The notes under the pieces: generated by a model | Databases searched by the model: none | The model's input: only the letters and a program-made list of their open reading frames with translations | Told to the model about the DNA's origin: nothing | In this document: one piece after another, positions 44,701 through 57,100 of the stretch | Position numbering within the stretch: position 1 is the stretch's first letter | How the letters are laid out: each line of letters begins with the position of its first letter | NCBI GenBank assembly: GCA_947095585.1 | Contig: OX352761.1 | Location: 109,293,890 to 109,357,889 of the forward strand | From: Nephrocerus scutellatus | Lineage: Eukaryota > Arthropoda > Insecta > Diptera > Pipunculidae | Direction of reading: 5' to 3' | DNA: 64,000 nt | Program-made: the position numbers and the translations under genes

Positions 44701-44830
44701 TGCTGCATTTTTTCATGGTCAAGTGGAACAGCCAGTTCGTGGTCTTATGAGCTTAGTAAATCATAAGGATGTTTCAGTGATAATCGCAATTAATGAACGA
44801 GGCATTTTCATCATTGATCCTGCCGAGTGT
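44701..44830 (+). CDS. bili: bili/FRMD8 exon E: FERM F3 lobe, first part
   Basis: The first base completes the Gly of 'FYG' from exon D, giving FYG|AAFFHGQVEQPVRGL. VSVIIAINERGIFIIDPAEC follows. This is the start of the PH/PTB-like F3 lobe ('FYGCAFFHGEV.KP' and 'VSVAI...GVHVIDS' in human FRMD8). The donor GTAAGT at 44831 leaves phase 0. The intron that follows is only 96 bp and is CT-rich. Confidence 0.93.
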
Positions 44831-44926
44831 GTAAGTATCTTCTTGGCAGCATTCATCCTCAGCATTAATTTCCTCTCTCTCTCTGTCTCTCTATCTTTCT
44901 CTCTCTATCTCAACTATTCACAACAG

Positions 44927-45025
44927 ACGTTAATACTAGGACTAAGGTATGAGGACTTATCATGGGATTTTGCCAAACCGAGTGCGAATGATGATCTCGA
45001 ATGTCAGACGTGTATATTTATACAG
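44927..45025 (+). CDS. bili: bili/FRMD8 exon F: FERM F3 lobe, middle
   Basis: Thirty-three codons, phase 0 at both ends: TLILGLRYEDLSWDFAKPSA and ECQTCIFIQ. Human FRMD8 has 'VLLGLRFQELSWDHTSP' at the same place. Acceptor CAACAG ends at 44926 and donor GTGAGT begins at 45026. The upstream 96-bp intron has a CTCTCT-rich tract at about 44873-44910. Confidence 0.93.
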
Positions 45026-45760
45026 GTGAGTAGTGCGGCAGCAATTTGAGTTCTTATTTTTTTTTGTACTTGCATTTATTAGTATAAGGGTGCACCGCAG
45101 CACATAGCAGTCGCAGTCGGTACAACCAAGCTGCCTTCAACTAAATTTTAATTAAAACGACAGGAAAAGAAAACTTCTCATCCGTACCTGAAGTGTATTA
45201 TTTTTAGTTTTTGGTTTTTTTTTTTTGTGTTTGTTGTGGTTTTGTTTGTCGTTTGCTTTAGCATTTTTATCTGTAAAGTTCTTTTGAAGAAGGAGAATTC
45301 ATCAAGGAGCGAATGTTGTCTGTGCTCCTGTGGGTTGCGGTGTGTGAATGCGGATAAAAGTCTACGAGCTACGACGTTTAAAGGGTGCCACGTTTAGAAA
45401 TTACAGAGCACATCAAAGCAAGTGTTTGTTTTTATTCATTTGGATGCTTCAGAAAGGGACTTTTTAAGCTTTTCGGTATGTCTTTAGCCACAAAGAAAGG
45501 GCACACGATTTCTTTTTATGTACAAGATAAATATTTGTTTACCTAGTTATATAAAAAGGGAGATGTAAGAAAGTTGTAATTAGCCTCTACATAAACATAA
45601 ACTAGATGTCAAAGCATTTAGCGCAAGTTAATCAGAGCATTTCATCCTTTTTAAAAAGGAATAAAAGCAATTCACAAGGAATATAGGACGAATCGGTCGT
45701 TAATTCTTTACTTAAAGCAGTCTGGAGAAGGAAAGAAAAATTACAGTTGAAAGCAGGCTT
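45026..45760. other. bili intron F-G, first part
   Basis: Nothing recognised. Start of the 14,821-bp intron. Confidence 0.5.
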
Positions 45761-45764
45761 CGTC

Positions 45765-45905
45765 ATGTCTGTACCTAAAAAAAACAACCCATAAAAATTA
45801 AAATTTTTCATGTAAATTCTCTAATAGGAGATAGGTATGTGTTAAAATTTGAAGAAAATCGGGATAATTTTTAAAAAATTTACATGGACACCATGGAGAA
45901 TTTAA
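45765..45905. repeat. Dispersed AAAATCGG repeat, copy 4
   Basis: AACAACCCATAAAAATTAAA, TTCATGTAAATTCTCTAATA, GGAGATAGGTATGTGTTAAA and TTTGAAGAAAATCGGG follow the same order as 19680-19775 and 21820-22000. Confidence 0.6.
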
Positions 45906-46239
45906 AAAGCGAGCTGTCTTCTTCTTCTTCTTCGTAACGACACATAGCTCTTACGTGTCCTGGAAATACTGATTAATTAGCAGCTAAAAAAAACCTTGGA
46001 ACCCATAAAATCTTTAATGAGCGGTAGTACGAATTTAGCTGGCAACGCGATCTACTGTATATAACATGGTATATCTCTTCTAGATACATTCATGAATATG
46101 GTAAAAGCAAAGTTGTTGCCCTTTTAATATTCCCAAGTCATTTAACAGATTTTGGCATCAAGCTCTTTTGAAAAAATGCGGATTATAGAAATTGCTTCAT
46201 TGGATTAGAAGCAATTTGGTACAAGTTGTACTGGACGAT

Positions 46240-47090
46240 ATCAAATCGGAAATTCACAACATACATGCAGGTTTCGTTGTTTCTGGTATTCATTAATGAT
46301 CTCTTGTCTGCTACTTTCAATGCAATTCATTCCTTCCCTGACGATAGAACTCGAAACTTCTAATATAAGTTTCAGGAACGTCGACATCATCGCAATAGGA
46401 TGTATCAAACAACAACGTATCGTAAGCATCGACTTGTATAGCATAACAAATTGGGGAGAACGTATAATCAAGAAGAAATTCATGTTTCCAAAACCCAATG
46501 CTGTCTGCTCTTGTTAAAGCAAAACGTTACTCTACTGCCACTATTCATGAATGGTTCTTCTTGGTATGTGCGTTAACGTAAAACCTTCCTGTGATTACCA
46601 CTTGCCGCCAAAAAAAAGCTACGAAATGTCTATGTTTTCTTCCTCTTCTCAGATCGGGCTTTCAATAAGAATTCTCCCCAAACATGAGTATAAATGTCAT
46701 ATCTGGTCAGATGCACACAAAACATCCTTGCCAGATAGAGTACCGAACCACACTTTAAAACTTATTGCGAAGTGAGTTGATTTGCCTATACAACACAGGA
46801 ATGTATCCGGCTTATGTCAGTGACATTTTATCGCTTATACCACCAGCGATGCACAAGAGAAAGAGCCGATTGCCTATAGCCTCTTCATAGTTTCATCCGC
46901 ATTACTCGTGGTTCTACACGCACCCATCAGTTCACCATTAAGACCATCTTTGGACGTAATGTTAAATTTGAAGAGTATTCTCTAACACGCATGTGGAATG
47001 CGTTTTTTCCGTATTTCATCACAGACATCTCCTCTTGTACCCTTCTTAAGCTTTATGCGTGCGGATTGGCACAACTAACGAGTACGCGAT
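46240..47090 (+). pseudogene. CR1/jockey-type LINE, RT C-terminal half
   Basis: The plus strand reads FLVFINDLLSATFNAIHSFP followed by DD at about 46285-46350, the RT core with YADD changed to FPDD. After frame changes come a thumb-like region and KHEYKCHIWSDAHKTSLPDR plus VPNHTLKLIAK (46680-46775), the 'LEYCSHIWG.AP...LL..V...A..LI' block. RMRFFRISSQTSPL-like tail sequence follows near 47000. Repeated stops. Confidence 0.75.
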
Positions 47091-47094
47091 AACA

Positions 47095-47260
47095 ATGTTA
47101 TATTTTGTATAATTATTAAAATTATAATATTAATATTAATATTAATATTAATAATTATAGTTATTAAAAATAAAATATAAAATTGTTTTCAATCATTATT
47201 ATGCCTAGACATTGCAAATGTCATTATTGTCATTATTAATATTATTAATATAATATTATT
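47095..47260. repeat. AATATT microsatellite region
   Basis: Runs of ATTAATATTAATATTAATAT at about 47127-47150 and TATTAATATTATTAATATAA at about 47235-47255, separated by AT-rich DNA. Confidence 0.85.
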
Positions 47261-47454
47261 AATATTTCCTTGAACATTCCCGGTCCGCTTATTTTAATCT
47301 AGAAATCAGGTTCTATGTTCCACGCCTATTGTAAGTCTTATTGTAACACAATCACAATACAAATCGTTGTTACATCAAGCAGTTTCAATTTCGACTCTTC
47401 CTGTTTTTATTGTCTTCCTTGTAATTTTAAATGAATGAATCCAAAGCCAAAAGT

Positions 47455-48640
47455 AATTTTTTTTTATAATAAACACACGCTTAAGAGGTTTGCAGACTTA
47501 TAATGCATAGCACAGCGTGGGCGTTAGGAAATTAGTGAGAGGAAAAGGTGAGATGTCTGTGCACATGTGTCTTAAATAACTACAGATCCTACAAATGTGG
47601 AAACACAGAGCCGGGCAATTCATTCCACGGCTAAAGAAGCAACCCCTAATTTGGTTATTACGTACGAAGATAGGTCTTATGGTAGTCCCGTCGGATCGAG
47701 CTTTTGAATTCTGTCAAGTAGTTGCAATGTGGTCTTGGTCAGTTGTATTCAAGTTTAGGGCAAATATATCCCTTCTAAATAGTAACCAGGTCTGAAGGAG
47801 TGAAGTATATCTTGCACCGTTTTAGGAAACCTAAACATTTCGCACCATTCTTAGCTATGGCGAATATGTGGTCGTTTCAGCGAAGCTTGTTGTTGACGCA
47901 CATAGCGAGTATTGAGAGAGTCTTGCGGAACACCGGCGTTTATACGGTCAACATTGGATTTAAAACCGTCTAATACAAGCTGGATTGAACGGTCAGAAAG
48001 GTAGTCACTAGTCCAATTAAGTAGACTCTTATCAATTCCATAGGCATTCATTTTCGACAAAAGAACTTGATGGCTGTTTCTGTCAAATGCCTTGGAAATA
48101 TCGAGTGCAAAAACTTTGTTTTAACGAAATTTGTGAATAGCCTGGTTCCACTTTTCAGTCAGATATGCCATCAGATCCACCTGTAGTACGTTGCCTTCGA
48201 ATACTGTACCGCTGGTCGCTAACGATTTCACGTGATTCAAGGTATTGCATAAGCTTACGATTTGTCAACGTTTCCATGACCTTAGAAAGTATGCATGTTA
48301 GCGCAATAAGGTGGTACGAGGAAAGAGATGACAGTAACAGGCTGAACAAAGGCATTTTTTCCAATTCCTTGGGAAGACTCCAGAAGAATAAGAGAAATGA
48401 AAACGCCTGCTTGGTGGCAAAGCCAACGTTGAAGAACACCGCTTCAAAACTATAGCAGGAATACCATCAGGCCCAGCAGATATATGAATGTTGAAATCAT
48501 TTAATACTCTACCCACTTGACGATTACGAAAGTAGATCTTTGTCATAGAGGATTCGACTCTTGAAAGCACAGGCGGCGACAACGCGCTATCCGGTAGCGT
48601 GGAAATTAGATTGGGATTAGTAATCTCAAAGTGCTGGAAC
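47455..48640 (-). pseudogene. CR1/jockey-type LINE, minus strand
   Basis: Minus-strand order: ISAGPDGIPAIVLKR (48482-48440), FPRNWKKCL, LTCILSKVMETLTNRKLMQY (48305-48245), VFALDISKAFD at about 48110-48080, then SKMNAYGIDKSLLNWTSDYL and INAGVPQDS (48060-47925). The GVPQGS catalytic loop is therefore altered, and the YADD block is deleted immediately after. The 3' part (47820-47560) holds the WNELPGSVFPHL-like terminal motif. The 3' end reads CTCTTAAGCGTGTGTTTATT followed by an A-run at 47470-47455. Confidence 0.85.
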
Positions 48641-48880
48641 CGGTAAAAAGCTGCTGATCTAATTTCAGTGATGCCTTAGAGGTCTAGTTAATTACTCGCA
48701 AGTTAGCATTTCTGCCTTTTCTATTGTTTTTCTAACAGATTTTTAATGATTTTTGGTAAGCAAGCCCATTTCAGTGTATTGCCCATGGAATTAGACCCGA
48801 AAAACAACAAAATGGATGTCGCTCACCAACAAAGGATTGAGGTTTTTTCGGAAAAATCGTATTTCGGTGGCGTTATAAAG

Positions 48881-49090
48881 GAGGGCGCTGTGGCTCTAAT
48901 GGTTAGCACATTGGACTTCTGAGCAGGAGGTTTGAGGTTCGAATACCAGAAACATCAAAAGCATTTTCACGTTCCCATCTCTCGCGAATGTCTGACAGAA
49001 GACCCAAATTAATAATTTTCAATTCGCCTTTCGCGTATGGCATCAAATTGTAGGTACCTTCCATTTGTGTGTAAAAATATAACAGGCACA
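48881..49090 (+). mobile_element. tRNA-derived SINE (family A), plus strand
   Basis: GGCGCTGTGGCTCTAATGGT at 48883-48902 contains the A box and GGTTCGAATACC at 48936-48947 the B box. TCTGAGCAGGAGG between them matches the other copies' CTGCTGAGCAGGGGG. The body has TCTCGCGAATGTCTGACA and GCATCAAATTGTAGGTACCT; the end reads CCATTTGTGTGTAAAAATAT and AACA. It shares the 3' end with 55243-55425. Confidence 0.8.
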
Positions 49091-49199
49091 GTACAAATGG
49101 TTCAGAAAATGGGAGTGGGGTTGTTTGGAATCAAATGATAGGTAATTTCTTTTTATTGAAAAAAAGGTGTAGCCAATAAGTCCTCCCTGGTGGGAGGGT

Positions 49200-49520
49200 T
49201 TTTTTTTTCCAATTTTTCTTTTGTTTGGAGGGAGTGGATTTTTTCAAAGGTATCAAAATAATGGCTTAACGTTGGACAATCTGCAGTTTAGCAGTTTTAG
49301 TTAAACGATTGGCAGTTACTGTCTGACCAGTTTCTAATGGAACAGTAGCATAGGTACGCCCTGGAGTAGTAAAACACCATCATTGTCAACTTTTTGTGTA
49401 TTACCTTTACAATGGGGCTAGTACCTTCCGGGCTTAATGACATGGATTTCTGTTTAATTTCCGGGTCATACCAATAAAACAGTAACTCATCCCTTTAATC
49501 AAAACACGAGCAGATCTTTT
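49200..49520 (-). pseudogene. Mariner (SETMAR/irritans-like) transposase scrap
   Basis: Minus-strand translation: DELLFYWYDPEIKQKSMSLS and PEGTSPIVKV (about 49495-49410), then in shifted frame PGRTYATVPLETGQTVTANR. This parallels the 'DE.W.Y.YDPE.KQQSMQW...P' block and 'G....LE.GQTVTA..Y' of mariner transposases. Only this central segment is recognisable. Confidence 0.6.
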
Positions 49521-52500
49521 ACGAGTACTCGTAAATCTGGTGATGACTTAATATTCTTGAAAATTCATGACATTTAAGCCCGACCGATACCTGGCCAGTT
49601 TCTGGATCTTTGTAAATTTTTACTGCACGATGCAAAGAAAATTTGTTTGCCATTCGAAGATATGGCTAACCTTCCCGGGGCTTATTATTCACAGAGAAAT
49701 TTCCGGTCTGAAATTTTTGTAAGTACCCCGCACTTGAAATCAGTAAAAATAGATGTCGCATTACATCTTGATTTTGATTTTTAGTCTAAACCCAAAGAGA
49801 ATGTGGTATAAAGCAAAGTTTCATTATGGATTTTTTGAATATTGTTTTTAAATCTTAGTCAAACTTTTACTCGAGCCCGCAACAAAAGCAAATTTTTTGT
49901 GAGTTTGACGATAGTTTGGAGAAACTATTCTTGAGCAGATGTCTGGGTGGGCTAGCGACACTACAACTCAATACTGATTCATTTGTAAGCAGATAGCGTA
50001 GTATAATACCTCTTACAGCTTAAGCAATAATGTGTTTCTAATTGAGGCTACCATAGAGCTACCAACAAGCAACCAGTTACAAAATTGAACGTGCAGCTCT
50101 GGACATATTGAATAGGAATAGCTGTAAAACTTCAATGCATATTGGACAATGCATCTGGACATATTGAATAGGAAAAGCTGTGAAACTTCAATGCATGTGA
50201 AAAAAAATTCTCTCATCGGCGTAACATCAGAAAAATTTCGTTTTAGAAAATATCCAGACATTTGAAACTGACACTTATTAAAAAATTATTTGAAGAATTC
50301 AATAAAGGTCGACGCAGCATGAATCACCCTGCAACGCGCATCTGTTCTTGCTGCCATTCAACCTGAATCCCTTTTTCTTCACTGAACTTCGGCCCAGTTC
50401 CAGCTGATGTCGAGGGTTTCCTCTTTGCTTCTGCACAGCGCGTTGAATTTTCTCCCCGCTCGAATGTAGGTCAGGCAGACTGGCAAGGATCTACTATGAT
50501 ACGGGCCGATTTGGATACAGAGACGGCGGATAGCAACTATGGTAAAATATGTGTGCTTACAGTTCGGTTTGGATAGCTTCGTCTTTAGGATTAAATCGCA
50601 TCTTGCGTCATCAACTTCATCGTCACGTGATGGAGTTGAGAGTATATATATAAATGAATATTCTCAAGTGTGGTTATTCCATGTGCATGTGTGCATTAAA
50701 GTACACCGAGGATACACCTATGTATCAGTGTATCGCTGTCGTGATTCGCCAGTCAAATTGAAATGTGCAGGTTGCTATGCAATGCTTCCCATCTAACCGT
50801 TGATAATTAAACTCAAGCGAGTATATTCCTTCAGCATTTCTAGACTAAATGGTAAATATTCAATTTCTCTTCTTAAGATAAAATAAATGGGGATAACGTT
50901 TTTTGTGTCTGCACCTAATTGCAAATGAACGAACGCTCTGTGAAAATTTGAAAATCAGAATTATAATTCTACGACAGATTTGGGACAAAGGCGCTCTAGC
51001 ACTTTGATGTATTGTTCTTAGGAATGAATGAATGAAATAATTAAACGACATTTTAGTTAGTGGGATAAAATTTCCAAAGAATTATTCATTGGAGATGCTA
51101 TTGATTGTTAATGGCTTTTCATTTTAAGCTCTCTGTGTCCCTTTTACCCACTTTTGTTTCACAGTTGTTCACCGAAATTTATTTAAAAACTGGAACTGTT
51201 ATTCCATCCCCTGCATGACAGTGGGTAAATATTTGTGTCAACAGCTGAAAGTGAACCACTGACGACAACTGGGATGTCGGTCGGCGCAGGCAACAAGCCA
51301 CTTCCGTTTTTTTCTCGTTTACGTTGATATTCCTTGATGTCAAGGACATTGCGCTTTTTGGTCAGTGTTTGTGCGAAGCAAATGCTGACAGAAGAACACA
51401 ATGAAGGTGAGATTGCTCGGCTGCTTGTTCGAATGCATGAATGCAGGAGCTATCTTTGGGTGATGTTCGCATGAACATATTTATTAGGTCAATTGTGATA
51501 TGAGCCCCGTTAAATGGGTTTTGATATGTGATTATGTAAAAATAGCTATGCACAATTGTAGTTTTTGAGAAATCATTGGAACTAGACGTTCACAAACTAA
51601 TACATCACCTACTATTAAATAACTTTGCACTATACGAGCGGCACGTGAAATCGCTGAGACAACAGGAATTGCAAACGAACAAAAAGGGCAATGTCCGGTC
51701 CATCTGCTATCAGTTTTTGTGTGTTTTGAAATCAAATCTTATAATTATTTATTTATTTATTTAGCGTATACTTATTTAGATATCACAGATAAAAAAACAA
51801 AACAATAATTTGATTATTGTAATAATGTTGCACAATGCAGATTCTATAATTGAATGTCAAGATTATGTAGCCAATCGGTAACAGCTGAAGATACTTTTAT
51901 AAAATCAGTCGTGTCGCCCTGGTACATTCTAAGTAAGCACTCGATAGTCACGTGTTTGATGTTCTTCACATAGTTTCCACAATTATAAAATGCGGCTCCC
52001 CACTTATAGAGCGTTGCGACACATCTTGCGTTTGTTTGTTCGCACTCGGTTCAGGCCAGCGGCATGGTTGTCTGGTCTTCAATATGAAACAAGTCGTTAC
52101 TAGGAACTTGAATCCCATTTGTACTAACAGTACTCCATTGCCTCGAAGTTCGTACTCTTTAGTTCTTAGGCTAGTTAAAGAGGTGGGCGTCGAGATTTAA
52201 AGCAGAAGAGGGCACTACGCTCGATATCTTCATGAATGTGGAGAAGGTTGTTGGCACCGATTTTCTCATATTCTCGTAGGGAACCGGGTACTTTAAATAG
52301 GTCTTGGTAGCTTAGTATAGCCAAGGAATGCAAAGTAGTAAAAACGGAAGCATAGCTGGAATACGAATGGCTAAGCAACTGTGATGTTCGAGTAAAGCAA
52401 GACCAGCTCGAAATAGCTAGCAAACGCGACGTAGTAAGACGGATGTATTCGTTATACTACCAAAAAAAGAAAGATAGTGTAGTGAACAAATGCAACGTAG

Positions 52501-52680
52501 TAGCATCGGAAGCACTTCTTAAACTACCAATAGCGGAGCAACTGACATGTTCAAGTAGAACCGCTAGTATTTGTGTTTGTTAGGCTCCCATATTCAAAAA
52601 TATTTGTTTTCTTAGGAACGGCAGTTAGTGTTAGGCTACCTAGAAGACATTTCTACCTTGTAGCATAATACTCTTCTGTC
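49521..52680. other. bili intron F-G, mostly unassigned
   Basis: A 56-bp tandem duplication (TCTGGACATATTGAATAGGA at 50098 and 50154) is present, and a TTTA run near 51744-51765. Frames at 50013-52423 on both strands carry no motif I recognise. 52200-52570 might be further LINE sequence but I cannot support it. Confidence 0.4.
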
Positions 52681-52779
52681 TTGCTTGAATTTTCCCGTCC
52701 AGTATCATTTCTTATTTGTTTTAACCGTCTTATTGCTATTGACACAAAATAAAGTAATCATTTTATATTCATATCATAA

Positions 52780-54520
52780 TCGGATTAGTCGGATAATTAA
52801 TTCAAAACTGGGGTCTGCCAAAAGATCTGTCTGTAGAGGAACGCTGCAAGGCGGAGTTCTATCCCGCCTTTATGCAATTTAGTGGTGAACCTGAAAAGGG
52901 AGGGCTGCAGAGTCATCGCCTATGCGGATGACGTTGCTATTGCCGTTTCAGGAAAATACCTAAACACCCTGAAAGAGCTCTTACAGAATGCACTTAATAA
53001 GCTTAATAAATGGGCAGATCGTTGTGGTCTGGGAGTAAATCCCCACAAAATAGAACTTGTCATCTTCACTAGAAAATATAAAATTCCACATGTTGACCCA
53101 CCATCTTGAAAGGGCACAAAAACGTATCCTTCTCTGATAAAGCTAAATATCTGGGTTTCATTCTGGACAGAAAGCTAAGCCTAATATACTTCATAAAGCC
53201 ACAGTGGCACTCTTCTCCTGTAAAAAAGCCATCGGTAACATATTGGGTACTCAAATCTATATCACTCATTGGCCTAATATTTTGCTAATAAGACCTACAC
53301 TTCTGCACGATGTGGTAGTCTGGTGGACTGCTTTAGACAAAGCTATAAATCGCGACAAATAAGCAAAGTCTAATGAACGACTGTTCCACCTAACACCACT
53401 CGACATATTCAGCAGACAAGTTGCTGCTAGGCGGTTATTCGCCGCAATGCAACCTCCCAGTGGATAAGAAATGAATTTGGACACTTCTTCTATTCTTAAT
53501 TTATTCAGAGCTCAACCAGGAGGTATAGACTACACCATTCCACAACTACGTTTCTTCGAGAACTTCCTGGTCACCATCCCCTCCAGATCATTCTGGGAAG
53601 AAGGTGCTATGGCCGAAGATGAATTAACTGACGGGTCAAAAACAAACGATGGGGTAGGCGGAGCTGTTTTCTCAAAAAGGCTAAATATTAGTCTCTCCGT
53701 CTTCCAAAGCAGTGCACTTTTTTCAAGCAGAAATCGTGGCAATTAAAGAATTCCTGCCTTAGCTGAAGAGAAACGTTTTATCCACTAAGGATATCCGCAT
53801 CTTCTCGGATAGTCAAGCCGCTTTGAAATACCTAGAATCAGTCTCTACGAACTCTATTGTAGACCTGCCGATCATCTCTCAGTGAGATGGCAGACCAGTT
53901 CAGCAATCACCTGTACTGTTTTGCCGGGGCATATGGACATTCTGTGGAACTGCCGTCAAAAATGGTACTAGGTTGCCCGTTCTACCAGAAAACTATTCCT
54001 TTGACATACTGATTGCTACATGCTAAGTCATGTTAAAGCAGAATGCTACTGATAGAACCAACTTTAGATGTCCAAATCGTATAAATTGTGTAGCGACAAA
54101 ACAGATCTGGCCAAAGCTGGATCCGAAACGTTCCATGTGTTTGATCTCTCTCAACAGATTCCAAACAAGCACCACGATAGGTGTCATAACTGGGCTTTGT
54201 CTTATAGGTAAGCATGCAGCAAGGGTTGGTGTATTTTCCAATGACTTCTGCAGAATCTGCATGGACGAGGAAGAGTAAGAGTCCATTCTTCACTCTTTTT
54301 GCACATGTACAGCTCTTTCTCTAAAGCGTAAGCTCCATCTGGGAGCCTTCTTTTACAACGATCTTAACGATTTGTTAAGCAATGACATCAAAAGTATTCT
54401 ACGCTTTATCCGAAGCTCCTACTGGTTCAACGAGTAGGGCAACAAATCCTCTCGATCGATGTGGCATCGCAATGGACCATCTATTGGTCTAAACAGCCAC
54501 CCCAACCAAACATAACCTAA
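52780..54520 (+). pseudogene. I/LOA-type LINE, 3' two-thirds (RT, RNase H, knuckle)
   Basis: RSVCRGTLQGGVLSRLYAI (52825-52880) is the RT QGGVLSPL block. GCRVIAYADDVAIAVSGKYL (52900-52960) retains an intact YADD. SDKAKYLGFILDRKLS (53132-53180) is the thumb block. RNase H follows: ELTDGSKTNDGVGGAVFSKR (53625-53683), FQAEIVAIKEFLP by frame change, and DIRIFSDSQAALKYLESVST (53792-53850). CVATKQIWPKLDPKRSMCLI (54090-54150), GVFSNDFCRICMDEEE and SILRFIRSSYWFNE end the protein. The 3' tail has CATAACCTAACC at about 54510. Same family as 19776-20940. Stops interrupt several domains. Confidence 0.9.
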
Positions 54521-54749
54521 CCATATCATATTCTTCGTGTATTAACCCTTACGTATTTTAATACTCTGTGATTGAGTCGATATTGGATTAGGGAAAATTA
54601 TCCTATTATTTTACTTTCTAAAAACGAGTTTCTTGCTGGTATGAGATTTAAACTCATCACTTTGCGATTTTTCGTCGGTGGTGGTGTAGCCCACAGTGCT
54701 ATAGCAAATTGTTTTGTTATCCTATGTCTGGGTTTTTATTGTATGACTA

Positions 54750-54960
54750 TATTTTATATTTTTTTTGTTATAATCTACACACGCACAAGGGGTTTGCGCA
54801 CTCTTGTAATGCTTAGCACAGCGTGGGCGTTCGAAAATGAGGGAGAGGAAACGGTAAGATGTCTATGCACATGTGTCTTGAATGACTGTAGATACAAATG
54901 TGGAAACACAAAGTCGGGCAATTCATTCGACATAATTATTGTGCGGCTACACCATACCGT
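54750..54960 (-). mobile_element. 3' end fragment of CR1/jockey-type LINE
   Basis: GCTTAGCACAGCGTGGGCGT and the following GAGATGTC-like, TGTGGAAACACAAAGTCGGG and CAATTCATTCGA text match 47500-47630 closely. The A-run and GTGCGTGTGTAGATTATAAC on the minus strand form the 3' end. Confidence 0.75.
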
Positions 54961-55242
54961 ACGCTGTCAGCAATACCATATTTTGCTACATACATATAAG
55001 GTTTCTGATGTAGTTAGTTTACTTAAGGTAACTGCAAAACGTTTACATCAACTGAATTAAGTGATTCATGTTGCAAGACTCATTTAAAGGAAGGAGTCAA
55101 ATAATTGATTCTAACTTATACTTAGTTAGGGTTAATAAAAGAGAAAAATGAATGGTTAAAAGTAGCAGAAGAGATGTATTTCGAACCTTTTATCTTTAGA
55201 AGCAAGCTTTCTTTATTAGAATTACTTTCTCAGAGAACGTAT

Positions 55243-55425
55243 ATGTGGCGTTGGATGACTGCGCGGAATGCTCAGATTTCGATTCTCATAAAAACACCAA
55301 AAAGCTTTTTCACGAATGTGTGACAAAAGTGCGAGAATAATACATTTCAGGGGAATGGTTATCAATTAGCTTTTCGAATATGACTTTTAATTGTAGGTCC
55401 TTCCGTTTATGTGTAAAAAATATAA
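55243..55425 (+). mobile_element. tRNA-derived SINE (family A), strongly diverged
   Basis: GTGGCGTTGGATGACTGCGC is a damaged head, and GATTTCGATTCTCATAAAAA a damaged B box. The body CACGAATGTGTGACAAAAGT and the 3' end CCTTCCGTTTATGTGTAAAA plus AATATAACA match the copy at 48881-49090. Confidence 0.6.
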
Positions 55426-55985
55426 CACACACAAAACCCGAATGGTCGCGTATAGCCACAACAGTCTCTCGCGCCAAATATTATTATTGTTCCACAATTA
55501 TTTTTTGATATCATTGCTCTTAACACAGTTATGTTAGATTATCTTCAAATCTGGTCAAATTTACCAAAAATTGGGATTTATTGAATGCGCTGTTTTTCGC
55601 AGTTCGGGGTTCTTTAATTATCATATCGTTCTTTAATTATCATATCATTTTTCTAACTGCCTTTAATTGCACTCCTTCGACGGTTTTTTTTAATCAATTA
55701 TTATTATTCCATTTAAATTCTAATACTATGGTTAGTGAGTGTAAAGTAATGACAAAACTTACAAGCTATATTAGTATTTTTATATAAATGACCAGATTGA
55801 TTCTCATTACACTCCATAAGTAAATTAAGTTTTGTATATATTGCTATATATTTTTTCTATACATTGTATTAAGTTATATTTTTTTTTAAAGAAAAAATGG
55901 AAAAAACCTTTAATAGATTTTTTTTTATTTACTTAAATTACTTAAAAGTAAAACTATTTACAATTAACAAGTTGAAGAAAAGAAT
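55426..55985. other. bili intron F-G, nothing recognised
   Basis: AT-rich; no motif. ATTATCATATCGTTCTTTAA-type text is duplicated over about 19 bp near 55610-55650. Confidence 0.45.
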
Positions 55986-55989
55986 AACA

Positions 55990-57100
55990 AAAAAACATTA
56001 AAAGTACTATTGCCCAATTATTTCGTTGGCAGCGTCCCAAGCCTCCAGCATAACCCACATTAAAGTGCTGCCAATATGACAACTTCATAATACCCATCGT
56101 ACGGAGTACCCGAGATGCTGCCCCCGTTTTCCCTTAGGGTTGAATGTCAGCCACACATCAGTTGAGCAACCGGTATTTGTTTGCATTATATCGATTTCGT
56201 TACTGCAGTATCTCTATTTAGCATATCGACTACCAATATTGAAGCATGTCGGATGCGATTGTCCGTTGCAATTCTAGCAACATGGTAGATTACGGGCGCC
56301 ACACGAGTCCGACAAAAAGTCCAATGCCTCAGGTGGTATCAATCGATTCTCCAGTGTTCTGTACATGCTCACACATGCTTTCATGCATTTCCTCTCAAAG
56401 ACGCTAATTTTTTCCATATGGGACTGATTTACCACCATATTGGATAAGCATACGTTAAAAGTGGTCTTTGCAGGTCACCCTACACCGACGCTTCTGTCTC
56501 AATGCTGGCAAACACACCAGTAGCAATTCGCTGGTTTCTTGCAATTATACCGATGTCGTCAGGGTATGACAGTAGCCAACAGACAGAATATTTGGTCGAC
56601 AATGGATATTCCTCGCCTAAAGCTTCACTGATAGGGGCCAATGAGGTCGTTTCAAGTCAAGTGCTTACACAATACGAAATATAGGATCTCATAAACGAAA
56701 TAAAGGAGACTCTATTCCTCTATAGTTGGCGCATTTTATTGGGTCTCCTTTATTGTGGGTCGAGTAAACAATGCTGAGATTCTATTTGCCGGGAATTCTT
56801 TCATTTAATCAAATTCCAGAGATGCAGCTTTAAAAATCTCGGCTTGCATGCCTGCAGCTTTTTATTCTAAAGTTTGAATATTGCGATCCTCACATATTGG
56901 TCAGGCAGATGAAAATTGGCTGTCATCGTCCAGGTTGATTGGTTCGTTTTGCCTGACAGTGAAATGTTGATATTCATCACAGTTTAACAGTCTGATGAAG
57001 TTGTATCTCCATGTTCTCAGCACTGCTGACAGTAATTCCACTGCGAGGTTTCTTTCCTTATCTCGGCAGCTTTTTTTTTCAAAGTTTTTTGGCATAGTCT
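55990..57100 (-). pseudogene. Non-LTR reverse transcriptase relic, minus strand
   Basis: Minus-strand reading: AAGMQAEIFKAASLEFD (about 56860-56800), SLLYFVYEILYFVLCKHLT and NDLIGPYQ then SFRRGISIVDQIF (about 56715-56590). This equals the RT fingers pattern 'GLPAELFK...NYRGISLLN.AYKI...IGPYQCGFRPGKSTIDQIF'. NMVVNQSHMEKISVFERKCM and KACVSMYRTL at about 56440-56370 is a C-terminal 'ERKC.RAC..MYR' block. The palm is missing. The class is probably RTE-like but differs from the main RTE family here. Confidence 0.65.

Noticed and set aside
44603..45049. 148-codon ORF beginning with a proline run and covering bili exons E and F
   Set aside because: Its start translates the 21-C homopolymer and intron; GT/AG sites at 44700/44831 and 44926/45026 and the FRMD8 alignment show that only 44701-44830 and 44927-45025 are coding.
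50230..50530. Possible coding stretch with a Gln/Arg-rich minus-strand reading
   Set aside because: No recognisable domain, no good start, and no splice sites that link it to anything.
52200..52570. Possible LINE fragment
   Set aside because: Only vague resemblance in one frame; no reverse transcriptase motif could be named.
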